The notes beneath the pieces are model-generated. The model saw only the letters and a program-made list of their open reading frames with translations, had not been told where the DNA came from and made no database searches. Both the position numbers and the translations under genes were made by a program. 64,000 bases of DNA from Haliotis asinina (Eukaryota; Mollusca; Gastropoda; Lepetellida; Haliotidae), in the NCBI RefSeq assembly GCF_037392515.1, contig NC_090287.1, positions 8,043,501-8,107,500 on the forward strand, in the 5' to 3' direction. Positions 1 through 30,948 of this stretch are shown piece after piece. Numbering within the stretch: position 1 is the first letter of the stretch; the number at the start of each line of letters is the position of its first letter.

Positions 1-1105
1 TACTTTGTAATCAGCTCTCTCTCTCTCTCTTTCAGATGCGTTGATCCTCTTGATTGAAAACCAGTCAGTCCGTATTTTGGATAACCAATTTCTACCCAAC
101 AAAGGTGGTCCGTTCCCCTCAACAACATGTAACGGAAGAGTGAAAGTTTGAGAGTTGTAATCAACATCTACATTTATTGTTCCAAGCAGTGGTAGCTTCT
201 CATTTGTGTATGTTTCCAGATGAGGGACAGGTGAAGGTTTGATTGACACATGTTTGAACTCCCGTTTGTACAGATCTGCAGAAACGAGTGAAACTCCAGC
301 ACCGGTATCCAATTCCATGGCAATTTCTGTCCCTTCTACTGATATCGGAATGAAAATGGGTTTGTCAACTTTCATGGCTCTTACGGAGAACACAGTGTCT
401 GGGAGAATGTCACTATTACTGTTACTATCCGAACACATTTCGATGTCAACCGTTTCAATGTGCTTCACCTTAGATGATATTTTCTTCAATTTCTCAGGTT
501 TGTATGACTTCGAGACTGTGGATTTACTCTTATCTGGACACTTCCGACTCAGATGCCCATACTTACCACATGAGTGACACTTCGACGACTTGTGAAAGAA
601 GTCATCACTTTGATGGTTTGCTCTACCACATCTCCAACATTCACGAACAGGACACGAGTTACGATTTTCCTGTTTTCTGTAGCCTTTTTGTGAGTACTCT
701 TGCCTGTATGTCTGGTCAACACATTAACTTTGTGACTGTATTCATTTGTTTCCTTGTTAGCAGCTTCCACACCCAAAGCAATTTCAGTGGCTTTCTCTAA
801 GTCCAGATTCTTTTCAGCCAACATTTTTCTTTGCATAGCCGATTGGGTGAGCCCACATTCAAACATGTCTCTCAATGCATCATCAAGAAAGTTTCCAAAA
901 TCACAGCACTCACTCAGTCGACGACGCTCTGCCACGAATGCATTCGCAGTTTCAGCATGGCGTTGGTTCCGTTGGTAAAACTTAAATCTCTCAGCTATCA
1001 CCAATGGTTTGGGACGTATACATGTGGTTCTTCACAGTACCACACATGTAAGTGAAGGACTTTTCAGAAGGTTTTGCAGGTGAAAGGTCTAAAAATACTT
1101 GTATC
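1..1105 (-). mobile_element. Ty3/gypsy-like LTR retrotransposon fossil, gag to protease part
   Basis: Read on the minus strand, the segment holds the end of a gag-like protein, zinc-knuckle cysteines around 600-660, an aspartic-protease DTG signature around 310-330, and near the left edge a GRNWL-type stretch usual just after the protease in Ty3/gypsy elements. The element runs off the left edge, so reverse transcriptase and integrase are not visible. It looks broken, with a few interruptions, and is best read as an old fragment. No LTR could be defined. The family call rests on motif order; the clade is not determined. Confidence 0.7.
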
Positions 1106-1248
1106 CATAGGGAAGGCGAGTTAGACTTGGTCACCGACACCGTCTACGTTTTTCAAACTTATTCGACTGCCTGTCACAGTTCTCCGGCAGTGTCCTTTTT
1201 GTTTCTTTGCTTGTCTTGACAACGCCGCACTCAGCATTTTTTTTTCTG

Positions 1249-1395
1249 GTCTGTAGATAGTCGAGTCTGGACCAAACAATCCAATGCTCTCAACATGCGC
1301 ATCGATCAACTCAGCTGGGATAGAATGTCGTGTCAACCATACCAGTCAGTCTGACCACCCGATCCTGTTACTCGCCTCTTACGACAAGCATGAGT
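1249..1395 (-). repeat. Fragment of the GAGT-tailed retroposon family
   Basis: The stretch matches the middle of the complete copy at 61310-61583: the sections reading ctgtaaataatcgagtctgg, gtgtcaaccaag and cctgaccacccgatcccg are all recognisable. Both ends are missing and many bases differ, so this is an old truncated copy in the same orientation as the complete one. Confidence 0.7.
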
Positions 1396-2152
1396 TAATG
1401 AAGACCAGATCTTTTGTAGTATGGATGGGTTTACTAGATATGATCTCCTGGTCTTGTTCTCACTTCTTGGGATATTTGTGTTTTGCCCAGTTTTTAGGAA
1501 CGTAGAATATAAGTTAAACTGAATAAAAAATTCATTTCTGATTTGGTAAACAAAGAACTGGGCGTTAAGTACAGAGAATTGCCCTCAGGAGCGGCAAATC
1601 TTTCACGACATTTGTAATACTGGCGTCTGACGTTTCCGTGTTTATCTGGAAGCCAGACATAGATGGTTGTGCTACACAGAATGCTGAGCCAAGAATCGGG
1701 CTCCCTCGAGTCCAGGAGATTCCCGAGGCCAATAGGACGTCTCACGAAGCGAGTTGAATGTCGCCACCATCCCCATGAACGAGAAGACGCGAGAATCGAT
1801 AGATACATGCTGGCGGGTGTCTGGGGTCCTAACGCGAATGTAACACCACTCTTCTAAAATGTCAAGCATTCACCAACAGCAATAAGTACCACACGCAATG
1901 TCGGTGGTACTGGCACACCGGAGGACAAAAGACATGAAATAAGGTCATTCCTCTAATTTCTGCCGCAAGTATATTTACACAGGACAAAAAATAAGACATC
2001 CGTGTGGTGAAAGTGTATATCGCTTGGTGCAACTCACAGATATATGCATGTTAGCTGTAAGTTTAAATTTAAAGTCACGTCGACAGTACCCCAGCTGTGT
2101 CGTGTATATGTCTACAATATGTGCACAGATGTTATGGGGTTTTGTTGATGTT

Positions 2153-2240
2153 GTTTCTTTCTTTCTTTCCTGTTCTTTTATTTTATTTTTTTCTTTACTT
2201 CCATTTTTCTTTTGTGTTCTTTTGTTTTCTTTGTTTAATT
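2153..2240 (+). repeat. Pyrimidine-rich low-complexity tract
   Basis: About 90 bases are almost purely T and C on the plus strand, made of ttct and tttc runs. No reading frame or splice role is evident. Confidence 0.7.
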
Positions 2241-3830
2241 TTAAGACAATCGCCAACAGCTATAAGAACATCCGTGACCATTTTGTTGACATATCATTTC
2301 CGATGTCTCTCACTGTTCGTAACTGACTTAATTCATCCTAAGCAACAATTAACGCGCAACCAGATCGCATTTACCCATGCAGTCTATTATGCATATGACC
2401 TGAAACAAACTGTAGTCTGTATTATTATTATTATTAAATTATATTTTAAAATGCGAACACTTCAGTGCGTCTCTTTTATGACTGTATGAATTTCCCTTTT
2501 CAGATACATGTATTATATACTACCTTGAATATGGTTAGCTGAATCAATTTTCTGAAATCACCAGATGCGAATATTTCCATATATTTCCGTATATTTCCAT
2601 ACAACTTTCCATATACAGTGGGTCTAGAAATCCAGTTATACATTGACAGTGACTCCAGCGATATGTTGAGCCACTTTAGTCTTTTTTCAGTCTTGAAATA
2701 TACTGTACCCATTTTTGAACATTAACGACTTCTGTGTCAGTTGGTTTAATCAGGGAGCCTATAGAGTATCTCTGGTTTAATGGATCTAAAAATGTTCTTT
2801 GAAATGAATCTGTGAAGCATCTATGTTTTTTTTCTTTGTCGTTTATAAGATAGCACTTGATTTGAAATTCTAATTGATTAGTCAATTAACAACGCGCGTA
2901 TGTAAAGCACAAACTGAAATCCATGAGGTTGCCAACTGCTAACAGATTAGGGTGAGTGAATGCGCAAATTTGAACGTTGCAGTGTGAGAAAACTAGTCAT
3001 TGATTTATAAAGGCTTCATACAGTGATGCTGTTCTGCAACGCTGTGACCTAGAGCTCGTGGTTCACCTATTATTAGCAGTGAACGAACATCCGGGTTGAG
3101 AACGGTAAACAAGGAAACCCTCCGCCAATCACAAGCAGAAGGAAATACAATAGGTATGTTGAACTTTACGCCTCCTGAATATATACTGTTTTATTGTAAG
3201 CATTCTATATTTAAAGAACTAGTCAAAACATTCGATGTTTTGACACATCCTCCACTGGCGAGTATCACTCCCAGTCTCACAAGAACCCTTGTAACAGCCA
3301 TATGAAAGAAGGCTGTACAGTAGACTTCTCTATGGTGGTGCCATTTATTTATGATTATGCATGACGATCCGTTATCTAATTTGAATACTTAGAATGTGTA
3401 ATCTGCATTACGATGTGAAATGTAATATACACTGTATATTTATGTTAATTATTTTACATGACAGAATATTTTTAGGACAATTCTTAGCATTGTTCTTTTA
3501 TAGATGTCTGTTCCTGTAAAATCATCATGATACACAAGTTATTGAATGACTTTTGTTTCAGCAATATCCCATGTATGTGGTCTTTAAATGCCCGTCATGA
3601 GGCTGTTAGCGAGAGCAATTGTTAGATTACCATTAGCCAGAATGTGACAGGTCAGAATCGTAACACCTCCGATCATTACGTATATATAGGGAGTGGTTGT
3701 ATTATAGCCGTATGGTTAAAGATTAACTTGTGGCACCAAACCCGAAGGTTTCAATTCGATGTGGGTACCACCACACACAATCAGACATGATACTTAATCC
3801 ACATTGTCCTAAGATATGGGTGTGGTAGGG

Positions 3831-3950
3831 TAGCTAAGCGGTTAAAGTACTTGCTCATGTGTGGTTCGATTCCCTACATGGCACTGTCTGAGGTGATATT
3901 GCAGGAATATTGTTACAAGTGGCATTAAACCATACCCACTTATTATTCTG
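3831..3950 (+). repeat. tRNA-derived SINE, diverged copy
   Basis: A Pol III A-box-like stretch (tagctaagcggtt) is followed about 30 bases later by a B box (ggttcgattcc). The copy ends in the family tail beginning gatattgcaggaatattg. The head-to-tail order is on the plus strand. Confidence 0.75.
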
Positions 3951-3976
3951 TCACTAATTATGTTTCCTTTCAAAAT

Positions 3977-4033
3977 GATATTGCAGGAATATTGTTACAA
4001 ATGGCATTAGACCATACCCACTTATTATTCTTT
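3977..4033 (+). repeat. Second, tandem copy of the SINE tail
   Basis: The last 56 or so bases of the preceding SINE are repeated 82 bases downstream, including gatattgcaggaatattg and accatacccacttattatt, with only a few differences. The tRNA-like head is not repeated, so this is a local tandem duplication of the tail and not a second insertion. Confidence 0.75.
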
Positions 4034-4524
4034 CTCAAACTGTTTCCATTCAAGACTGATTGAAAAACTGTTGGAGATGTAGTATTAGACATCAACTTTC
4101 TCTCATGTTGCCATCCCCTAGTATCTGTTACTAGAAGATGCTTGTGACAATGTTTATTTATGGTAATATTTACTTCAGTACATACTGTATAAGATCTGCA
4201 ATCACTGAAGCACTTTTACCTCTACAAAATCTCAAATCTATCTCTGTTAATTTTTACAGCTACATTTTTTTCTCAATGCAAAGTCTCAGCAGTCACTGAA
4301 TGTAAAACTTCAGATTATCTGAATACTTTTTCTTGATAATGAATCTTCAATGTCAATTCTGTGTGACAATAATAATGAAAACACAATACTATAGTTTTTC
4401 TGCACTCAGAATCAGGGAGAGAAAGTACAAATGATAACAGACTATGTGAACAAATGAAGAATATAGTCTATTATTTATGAAGCTTACTTTGGCATAGCTC
4501 AAAATTCACCACAGGTGGTTTGTA

Positions 4525-4562
4525 ATTGGAGCACATGATTTAAATTGGAGCACATGATTTAA
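4525..4562 (+). repeat. Short tandem duplication, 2 units of about 19 bp
   Basis: The unit attggagcacatgatttaa occurs twice in direct succession. Likely a small replication-slippage product; no other role is visible. Confidence 0.8.
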
Positions 4563-5039
4563 ACGAGATTATGTCTACACAATTTGTTGGAAAAGTGCCC
4601 ACTAACTGCTTTGTTACCATGGCAAAATTATCGTGGCCATTAGCCCAAAGTAGGTCATGAATACTGAAAGTTGCATAATCTACAGCTAGTGTCATGGTTG
4701 ATAGATTGTCATGAATATCAATAATATCACATTGTCAAACATGGGTGCATACAGTTCAAAACATCCATTCATTCTGACTCGTGTATAAGGATCATTTGAC
4801 TTGAGTATGCATGGTTTTCACTTGTGTCATTGTCAGTTAGCCAGTGACTCTTCTCTGCACAATGCATGTTGAAAATAAACAACAACAAAACAGTGGGAAT
4901 ATTACAGAATAAAACTCACCTGGAACGTTATAATGTTTCTTTAGCACATGTACTGTCTCACAGCCACACACGCATATTTATATTAGATATATATTTCACA
5001 AAAATAAATAGATTCTCATCTCCAAAGTAATGTGTGTGG

Positions 5040-6480
5040 ATGTCCTTCATCATCACCGTGGTGATAAGATGTTTTTGATCAAGTACTATGGGATGCTTCG
5101 CTTATTAAGTACTTCGTCAGCTTGACATAATTTTCCACCAGCTCAGGAAAGCACTGTGATATCATCTGGGAACAAATCAATCTGAGCTCTATGGTGTAGC
5201 TCTATGGCCTTCTCTGTAAGGTTTGATAAATCAAGTAAAGGGTCAATGGCCATCCCATAAAGGATCTGTTTGTTTGCTTCAAAGCTGGATTCATAACTAT
5301 CACACTGGCATGGATGTGAGATGGAGGATAGCAGACAGAGACACGTTGCAACAGAATGTCTTCCTCAGTTCAGATTCAACTCCATTAGGCTTTGGTCGAG
5401 TCCTACTATGCCAATGACTGTCTTCAACAGGAAAGGAGGTCAGTTCCTCTAACTTGACAGAATACTAGTTGTGGTGTGTAGTCCATGAAATTAAGCAACA
5501 TTGAGCAACATTCCCCTCAGTGAAGCACATGTGATACATGTTGTCTCAAATTAGGCAAGTGAGTTTGTTCCAAATTGCCTAGGTGCACCTAACAGTAAAA
5601 TTGGTACCCAGTTGAAAAAGTCATGGGACTGCAACTTTCTTTTGCCTGACAGGCAGCTTTGGTTATCCAGAGTAATAATGTGCTGTGCTGTTGTTTATGG
5701 TGCTCTGTGATCATGCCTAATGTGGAGTTAGATGCTATATAGATGGACACATTATTAGTATTATTATCAATACAGAGTTCATGAAGGGGTTTACCTCTTG
5801 GGAGGGTGTTATCAGGATTGCCTTCTGTATGCATATACCTCCAGTCTTGAATGCTCTTCAGAGTCTGGACTTTGGCTACTCTTTCAAATATATTGTAATG
5901 ACAAGAGTCTTGATATCAGCCATAGGACAGTGCTCTGAATGAGAAAGTCAGCACTGTACTCAGTGTCCCTGCAGCAGTAATTGAGCACCAGTCAGTGCAG
6001 GACAAACTTCTAGACACTGCATTGACAAATATTTCTTCGGAGCTACATGAACATGTGCTGCTGCAAATGTAACACTATATTGTCCATCACTGGAACAATG
6101 AAGTGATCCTCATTTCTTGGAGGCATCACGATATGGTTGTGTCATACTGCAGTAGAATGATGGTATCACAGTATGTAATTGTCATACTGCACGGGCATTG
6201 TCATTATGACAGGTATAACTCTATGGCAAAGAAACCTCACTAATGACTGTCAAGTCAGTTTCCCAATTTGTCCAGTGATCCTGAAGTGGACAAATCTCTA
6301 TACAGTATTTATACAAGCATTTGGAGTGCACTAGGACTTTGGCCTCCGAGAGTAAGGGATCAGGCTGCAGGTGTACAAAACATGCTTAGTGCTAAGACTA
6401 CCTTAAGTTTGAGTGAAGGCATGGAAGGCAAGGTTACATTAACTCTAAGAACAGCAGCCAGACCACAGGCTGGTGAGATG
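5040..6480 (-). mobile_element. BEL/Pao-like LTR retrotransposon fossil, RNase H region of pol
   Basis: On the minus strand short stretches resemble the RNase H and following part of BEL/Pao pol proteins. There is a stretch like the one around the second RNase H catalytic site (5990-6080), then a piece with the order W-R-Y, N-P and R-G-x-x-x-x-E-L near 5770-5860 that recalls the conserved segment before the integrase. Coding is heavily interrupted and no ends, LTRs or integrase core were found. It is an old, badly broken fragment. The family assignment is from memory of the motif order and is moderately secure at best. Confidence 0.45.
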
Positions 6481-8100
6481 TAAAACTTGTCAACCCTAAC
6501 CAGAACTTACCTGCATACTCACAATACTCTTATGCATGTCTAAATTTTAACATAACTATCAGGCAGATGAATCTGGCTTGAGAATCTTGTCAGTCTTTGT
6601 TGAAAATAACCCTTCTTGGATGGTCAGTCAGTCAGGCAGGTATTTTGAACGCTGCCAGTATACAGTACACTACCTTCTTACCATACTGGATCTGTGCCCT
6701 TGAGATCTGACAGTGCAGATACCAATATGGAATCACAGGTGACAGCAGTTGTATCAACATCACTTTTCATCCTTGATTTCCCGGCTTGGTCTACTCTGCA
6801 AGCAGACCACTTTTGAGCAGTGTTGATATTATCACAGCTATTGCCTCTGTATTTGTACTTCCAATGGACTTCCACACTGTTTACCTCTGCCATTTATACT
6901 GTGATTAGTGTTGATATTTTAGCCCTGTTAATGTTACTGTAAGTGTACAGTTGATGACTGTATCACATTTTATTTTATAGACAAATTTTCAGTAAACCTT
7001 TGTTTCACCCTAGGAATCAAACAAAACAATATCCCAAACCTTCACTTCTGTTGGCCAAATTACGCAGTTGTGAAAGGTAGAATATGAGAAGTGTTTCTCT
7101 TTCATCAAAATAATAATCAGTGATGAAAATGTCTAGGAAGTAAATTGAGGAAAGGAATGAATCTTTTATGTATTTAGTGATAAAATACTACATCATCGGG
7201 AAACATAAAACCAATATTTTACTGAGGTGGAAACTGAAATAATATGTTTTGTTACTTTCATGTGAGTGAAAGAACTCCTTGTGACAGAACTGCTGTCAGT
7301 CTCTGTAAGACAAGTGAAATCAGTCGAAAAACAGATTCATTATACAACTTTTAGCTTTTTCTGTGAAACTGTTCTCATCTTGTGACATTTTTATTGGAAG
7401 CTTTGCCACACATGAAGGTGTCATAACTTCAATACCTGGACATGTTAAGACGTGATTGAGTGAGAGTGAAGATGATAAATGTTACGGATGATCAACTTTT
7501 TATATTTTTTTAGTTATTTTATTAAAATCATATTCCATCTGTATCTTGAAGGAAGACAGCACAGATGATCTTCTCATATTGTACCCATGTTGGGAATCTA
7601 AACTCTGGTCATCACTGTAACCAGCAAGCACAGTGTAACCACTGTGCTACACCATTGCGATGGGTCCAGAGAAAAAGACAAATATCCTCTTTGGCTTTTT
7701 TTTTCATTAAAATCAGATATTCTTTTTGGCTTTTTTATGAAAGGGAAAACATGGTTCACTTCTGGAAAATGGTTTAAGAATCGTAGATTTTGATCAAAGG
7801 CCTTATCAGTTTGAAAAATGTGCCATGAGACATCAGTCATGATCAGAAAGATATGTAACTGAATGTATCCCAGAGATGGACAGTGCTTAGTTAGAGACTG
7901 GTATCTTTTAAACAGAACTTGTATTACTGTTAGAAAATTAACAATTTACTCACATAATCATGACGGGTCTAAACTGATCACATCTTGAGCTTTTACTAGG
8001 TTTATTATCAGTATCAACACAACATGCATGGTTCACTTCAAACATTAGATTAAATTATTGGTTTATCATGTTTAGGAATAGTTTCCTGTTTGTATTTCAG
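6481..8100. other. AT-rich stretch upstream of SIRT2, no gene seen
   Basis: No exon with splice sites or conserved peptide was seen. It contains a partial antisense SINE (7576-7655). A plausible acceptor (ttgtatttcag) ends at 8100, so an upstream non-coding SIRT2 exon may lie here or further left. Its donor could not be identified. Confidence 0.4.
7576..7655 (-). repeat. tRNA-derived SINE, partial antisense copy
   Basis: Reads as the reverse complement of the family section running from the A box to the segment that reads cccacatgggtacaat. The family tail is missing. Confidence 0.55.
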
Positions 8101-8142
8101 CAGACTCTTAACAAAGTACTTCTCTAAAACTGCACCACAGAA
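8101..8142 (+). other. SIRT2: Probable SIRT2 5' UTR at the start of the first coding exon
   Basis: The bases before the ATG follow a good acceptor (tgtatttcag at 8100), so the first coding exon probably begins at 8101 and an upstream non-coding exon exists. The ATG at 8143 is preceded by cagaa, a fair initiation context with G at +4. Confidence 0.5.
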
Positions 8143-26164
<18,022 letters not shown>

Positions 26165-27099
26165 TATCTTGCCAGGTTTCTACTTCCCTGATCTATGAGC
26201 ATCTGACATGAAGAGTATTACCCATCTAGGTCATCTCGGTAGCGTCGTCATCGACCTTGCAGTCTCATTGTTGTTTGTTATTTCTTTTAGTTTTCTTTCC
26301 CTTTCTTCACTTACTTCTATTGGAGCTGGACATTTTCAATGGATTGTTGAACTGTATATGGTACACACTTTCCAAGTATTCCATGAAAGTGTTCAAATGT
26401 TGATTTATCAAAAGCTAAAAATCAGATATTCCAGACAAGTATTTTGTCAGATGTTTGTATTATTTTGAGAAAGATATGAGACAAATACAGAAGATAAGAG
26501 ACAAATACAGCATTAAACAAATATTGCTGTCTATGTGATAACGGTTTCATATCGTTCAGTGGTTATAATAACCAGTACTTCTATTGTGATATCAGAGCAT
26601 CATATCATTGATATGTATACAGTGGTTAGTAGTTAGTTGTTTCACACAGAGACTTTCTAATACTATTGGAAGTATAGCACATTTGTAGTTTCAAACTTTA
26701 ATGAAACTTACATAATATCAACTAAACATGGTGGATGGGGATGTGCTATTCTGTTGATGTGCTGTGATGATATTTATGGATGTAAAATCTAGATATTTTT
26801 TATATTTGTATCCTTATCCTGTATTACTCAGTCTCTTTGCCCGCCTATCTTTGCACTAGCTCCCCACGATTGATTTTCTCATACATTACATTCTAGTACC
26901 AATGTGGAGATTCATGACATCAGCACTTTCTGGGTCACGTGGGCCCAGTACAATGGCAATATGGTGGCTCACATAGTTGGAACAACTTCTCTTTGATGTT
27001 TCCATCATACTGCTTCGTATTTTCAAAGGAAAGCAGTAAATGCATTAATGAGTAGTGCAGGATAAGTATACAAATATATAAAATATCTAGATTTTACTA

Positions 27100-27190
27100 G
27101 ATTTCATTTAACTCTCTGAGTCAGCTTTTTTAACATGAAATCCATCATCAACATAGGGATGGCAGCACACAAATCTGCTAGAATGGGATG
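27100..27190 (+). repeat. Dispersed repeat, copy 2 of 2
   Basis: Matches 24695-24795: agatttcatttaactctctg, agtcagcttttttaacatga, tctgctagaatgggatg. The two copies are in the same orientation and about 90 percent alike in the core. Confidence 0.65.
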
Positions 27191-28153
27191 AACGATGATA
27201 ATAGCAATCATGTTAAAGTATTATATTATATTATATATGTATGTGATTTTCTTTCACACTGCCAGTCAGCTTTACCTATAACAAACAGACATTGAATTTC
27301 CAGATACATGGGAGGATTCAAGGACAGGCTGTAGTCTTCTTATATTATGAAACGGTTACAGTTGTGAATACAAAATCTGATTTATATTTCAGTTAACACT
27401 TGCAAAATTTGGCAGGAGAGTACAGAGTTGTGTCCCTTGGATGAGCCGTGATCTTGCGATCACTGGTTTTGTTTACCTTTATTATTTTACACAAGACGCA
27501 TGTCTTCAGGTTTCACTAAACTGATGGACATCCTGGACCAGTATTCTAAAGCATAATGACGTTTGGTTTTATTACTGAGATACTAGCACTATGTTGAGGT
27601 CAGATTTCACTCACTTGATATACTAGTATACCCAGGTACTCTTTGAAACTGCCTGAATCAGTCTTCATCAGATCATGGGTAGTGTTTGATGCTCTGTAAA
27701 CTGTATTATACTCAATTTTTGAGTTATTACAAAATAATCTTAGGGTTGCAATGCATAAAAGCAGATTGTTGCCTACTTATATTCAACTGTGTTTCTACAA
27801 ATTTCATACTTTTTGTAATTCAAGATGGTTGGCATGACTTTGGTGGTTGACACAACTCTCAATATCACGCAGTATTTACTACAGCTCTGGGAAAGGTGTT
27901 GTATCCTGACCTGATCATCAATCATACCTCAAAGTTTATGTAAACTATGACGTACGTACCAGTAAATTGTTGATTATCAGGGGTGACTATTGAAGGGGAC
28001 ACAACTATTGCATTAGCAATAGTTTGTTTCAACATACTCTTGCGATAGCAAAAGTCTTGTCACCAGCTGTTGCAGTATTATTGCATAAGTGTTTTTTCAC
28101 CTTGAATTGTCTCATTTGAAGTCATTTAACAAATGAATGTATAGTTTGTATGA

Positions 28154-28159
28154 AATAAA
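28154..28159 (+). promoter_or_regulatory. SIRT2: Candidate SIRT2 polyadenylation signal AATAAA
   Basis: First canonical AATAAA noticed after the SIRT2 stop codon, about 2 kb downstream. No cDNA evidence is available here. Confidence 0.4.
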
Positions 28160-29489
28160 AACAATTTGAAAAAGTTTGAGCCTCTTTTAAGAACTGACAA
28201 GAATTTTGAAACCCAAAGCAAGTAAACAGTGAAAACATAACCTCAATGAAGCTGTACCCAAACATCCTGTATTCTGCGCTACGCTTTTATCAGTGGAGGT
28301 CTAAACTATTGATAGTCACACATACTATCGATGAATTAATAGTGTTTTGTTTCCACCATCAAATAATTGCTATCAGATACTCAGCACTACCTACAGCACT
28401 ACACAAAACCTGATATGTTTAATACAGGCCCTGTTAACTAGATCTGCATATCTTCAATTTTCTGAGTCTCTCAGGGCATGTTTGTATCAGATATTACTTT
28501 TCCAAAATTTACCTTACTTCAGAGTAGGTTAGACTGTCAATGAAGTGAGCTAGAAAATGATTAAATCAGAAACAGTCGGAGACTTTTGTTGTGCCAAGGA
28601 CACTTGAAATCTTTTCGTGAACTGGTCAGTTCTGTAGTGTCATCAACCTTCCCAAGTCTTGTTGTTTTTTCATTTATTGAAGTTTTCCACTTCTTTCTTT
28701 ACTTACTTCCTACTGGAGACAGACCTTTACACATCAAGATGTCATGAAGCTTTGTGTGGCACATGTATTTAGTTAATAAGTTTAAATATTGATTATACAG
28801 GGAACACAGTAATTTGTTGTATGTTTGAAGATAAGAAAATAAATTTGGAAAAAGAGAAAGGTCCAAACTCATTTTGCTCTGATCTAAGTATTATGGAATA
28901 CATTTGATAGGTTCATTTCAGACTACGTTTCTAATCCAGTCAGAAGTGTTTACCTAGTTTCACATGGCCTGGTAGGGAACAATATTTTAGTTTAATTGTA
29001 GTAACATTCATTATAGGCTTTTTGTTTTTGAGTTTTTTGCTTATACATTATTTAATTAGATTAATGCATCTATGATATTAAGGACATTTTTCAATAGCAA
29101 TCTTTTAATATTGCTGAATTATACATGTTTTTGTTGAAGTGTTTGTTTTAAATAAGAGTGTTTTAATTGTTGTGAAACTTGTTTTACACCTGTTAAATTA
29201 TTTATTTTATATCCATAGCAAATACGGTACTTATCTATTTTGCAGTTTGTCCTGCAAATAAGAAAAGTATGCTTTCGTAAAAACTCAAATTGAAAATAAA
29301 TATAATATTTTAACTTTGTAGTTGTTTCACTATGAATTACTGAATGTATTTACATAATCCTACTGTCATTGTCAATAGTTCACGTGTTTGTGTGCACTCG
29401 ATTCCATTTCACTCATGAGTACATGCCCGGTATCCCATGGGTCGAAGGTTTAAACCAATGAAGTGAGACCTTTTCTTATGACATACCAT

Positions 29490-29650
29490 CAGTGGGGTAT
29501 TGGCATAGTGGTTAGAGAGTTCACTCGTGATGCTCAAAACATGGGTTCAGTTCCCAGTTTAAGTTTAATCTGGGAAGTTCTCTTATGGTGTGCCTTGTGA
29601 TGATATTGCTGGAATATTGCTAAAAGCATTGTAAACCATACTCATTCACT
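29490..29650 (+). repeat. tRNA-derived SINE, sense copy
   Basis: A box (tattggcatagtggttagag), B box (gggttcagttccc) and the complete tail (gatattgctggaatattgct then aaaagc, ending cactcattcact). Confidence 0.85.
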
Positions 29651-29705
29651 TGACATGACATCAGTTATTTCACAGACGTTGGTTAGTATCATGCCCCATA
29701 TCAGC

Positions 29706-29842
29706 AGGGGTAGTGGGGTTTGATAGCCCCGGGTTTGATAGCCCACATGGGTACAATGTGTGAAGCCTATTTCTGGTGTCCCCTTCCATGATATTGCTGG
29801 AATATTACTAAAAGTGGCATAAAACCCCACACACTCAGTCAC
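29706..29842 (+). repeat. tRNA-derived SINE, second copy in the same orientation
   Basis: A shortened head (ggggtagtggggtttgatag, gggtttgatagcc), the body cccacatgggtacaatgtgt, and the tail gatattgctggaatattact. It follows the preceding SINE after about 55 bases. Confidence 0.8.
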
Positions 29843-30906
29843 CAATATCGGCTGTCTGTATTTATGCTGAGGAGGAACATGGTGCACACAAACCAGTGAA
29901 GTAATGACGAGGTCTTGCTGCTGAGAGTATCTTTTACAAATGTATTTCTTTGGTGACTGTGATATGTGTCCATCCCTTGCCAAGTTTGTTTCTGTACTAT
30001 GCAAACCCATTCATGGCTCAATCTATGTTCACCATCTCTGTAAAAGTGGGTACAATGGTCATTTTTATATACTTAAAAGCACAAACTTTAAACTTCACTA
30101 TCACTTTTGGGAAATTTAAAACATAAAATGCAATCATAAGATTTTTCTTTGGCCTAAGAATATCCAATAGTAGTAAAAATTACAAGTTGTGAGAAATGTT
30201 GAAATTTCTCAGATCTGTACGTCATTAAATGAGAATGTTTAAAAGTAGTTATTCATTACAGCTCATTTCACTATAATTTTTATAAAATGACCATATCTTA
30301 ATTACTGTGATAATAACCCAACTGATAATAAGCACACATTCAACTACGAAATATATTGATATCTATTACATCACAAGAGATTTCTGAAAAACGTCATGCC
30401 TGAATAATGTCTTTATTATTTACACAGAATATTTAGGGTTTTTTTTCTCTCATTCTTTTGAAAGATATCTCAGTGGTCATCTGATACTAAATGTAGTAGA
30501 GAGAGCACTACTCACATATACATGTATCTACAAGTAATCATGCACATTCTCTGTCATCAATAGTCTTCAGTATTATGAACGGAAAGTCAAAGTGCCAAAA
30601 TGTTTCATTTTTTTATCACAGTATTAAATATATGTGGTAGAAATAGAGGTAGAGTTAACAATGCACAACACTGATGGTGAAGCTTGTGTGACATACAGTG
30701 TTTGAATGTCATAAGGATAGAGAAAGTAGATATACAAACACTGTCACTGCAACTTATAGCCTGTAGCCAACTGCCTACAGACTAATAGCCATGTGTATTT
30801 ACAATGGACAATACACAAGGTAACCCTAGTAATATAACAGAAACATGTGTTCCTTAGCTTGTGTTCAGTAGCATAAATGTGTAAATAGAAAGGTTGTGTG
30901 TCCTAG

Positions 30907-30948
30907 GATGACTTGATGGAGATGCTGTTTCCACATTATTATGAACAG
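30907..30948 (+). other. Candidate 42-base coding exon, gene unknown
   Basis: Bounded by an AG acceptor (gtcctag) and a strong donor (caggtaagg), this phase-0 stretch is open as DDLMEMLFPHYYEQ. No neighbouring exon that would join it was found, and no family was recognised. It could be an alternative SIRT2 3' exon, since the SIRT2 donor at 25115 is also phase 0, or an exon of an unseen gene, or chance. Confidence 0.3.

Larger units (their letters stand above)
1106..3830. other. Intergenic stretch without a recognisable gene
   Basis: No convincing coding exon was seen. It holds a retroposon fragment (1249-1395), a GC-richer block at about 1560-1900 of unknown nature (possibly the leader or end of the neighbouring fossil element), and a pyrimidine-rich tract at 2153-2240. 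The stretch near 3000-3130 is less AT-rich, with a CCAAT box near 3131, and could hold a non-coding first exon of the downstream sirtuin gene, but nothing proves this. Confidence 0.4.
26165..28180 (+). other. SIRT2: Probable SIRT2 3' UTR
   Basis: No AATAAA was noticed between the SIRT2 stop and 28154, where gaaataaaaac occurs. A 3' UTR of about 2 kb is therefore the simplest reading. Further AATAAA motifs lie near 28839 and 29296 and could serve longer forms. A part of the stretch is a dispersed repeat (27100-27190). Confidence 0.45.
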
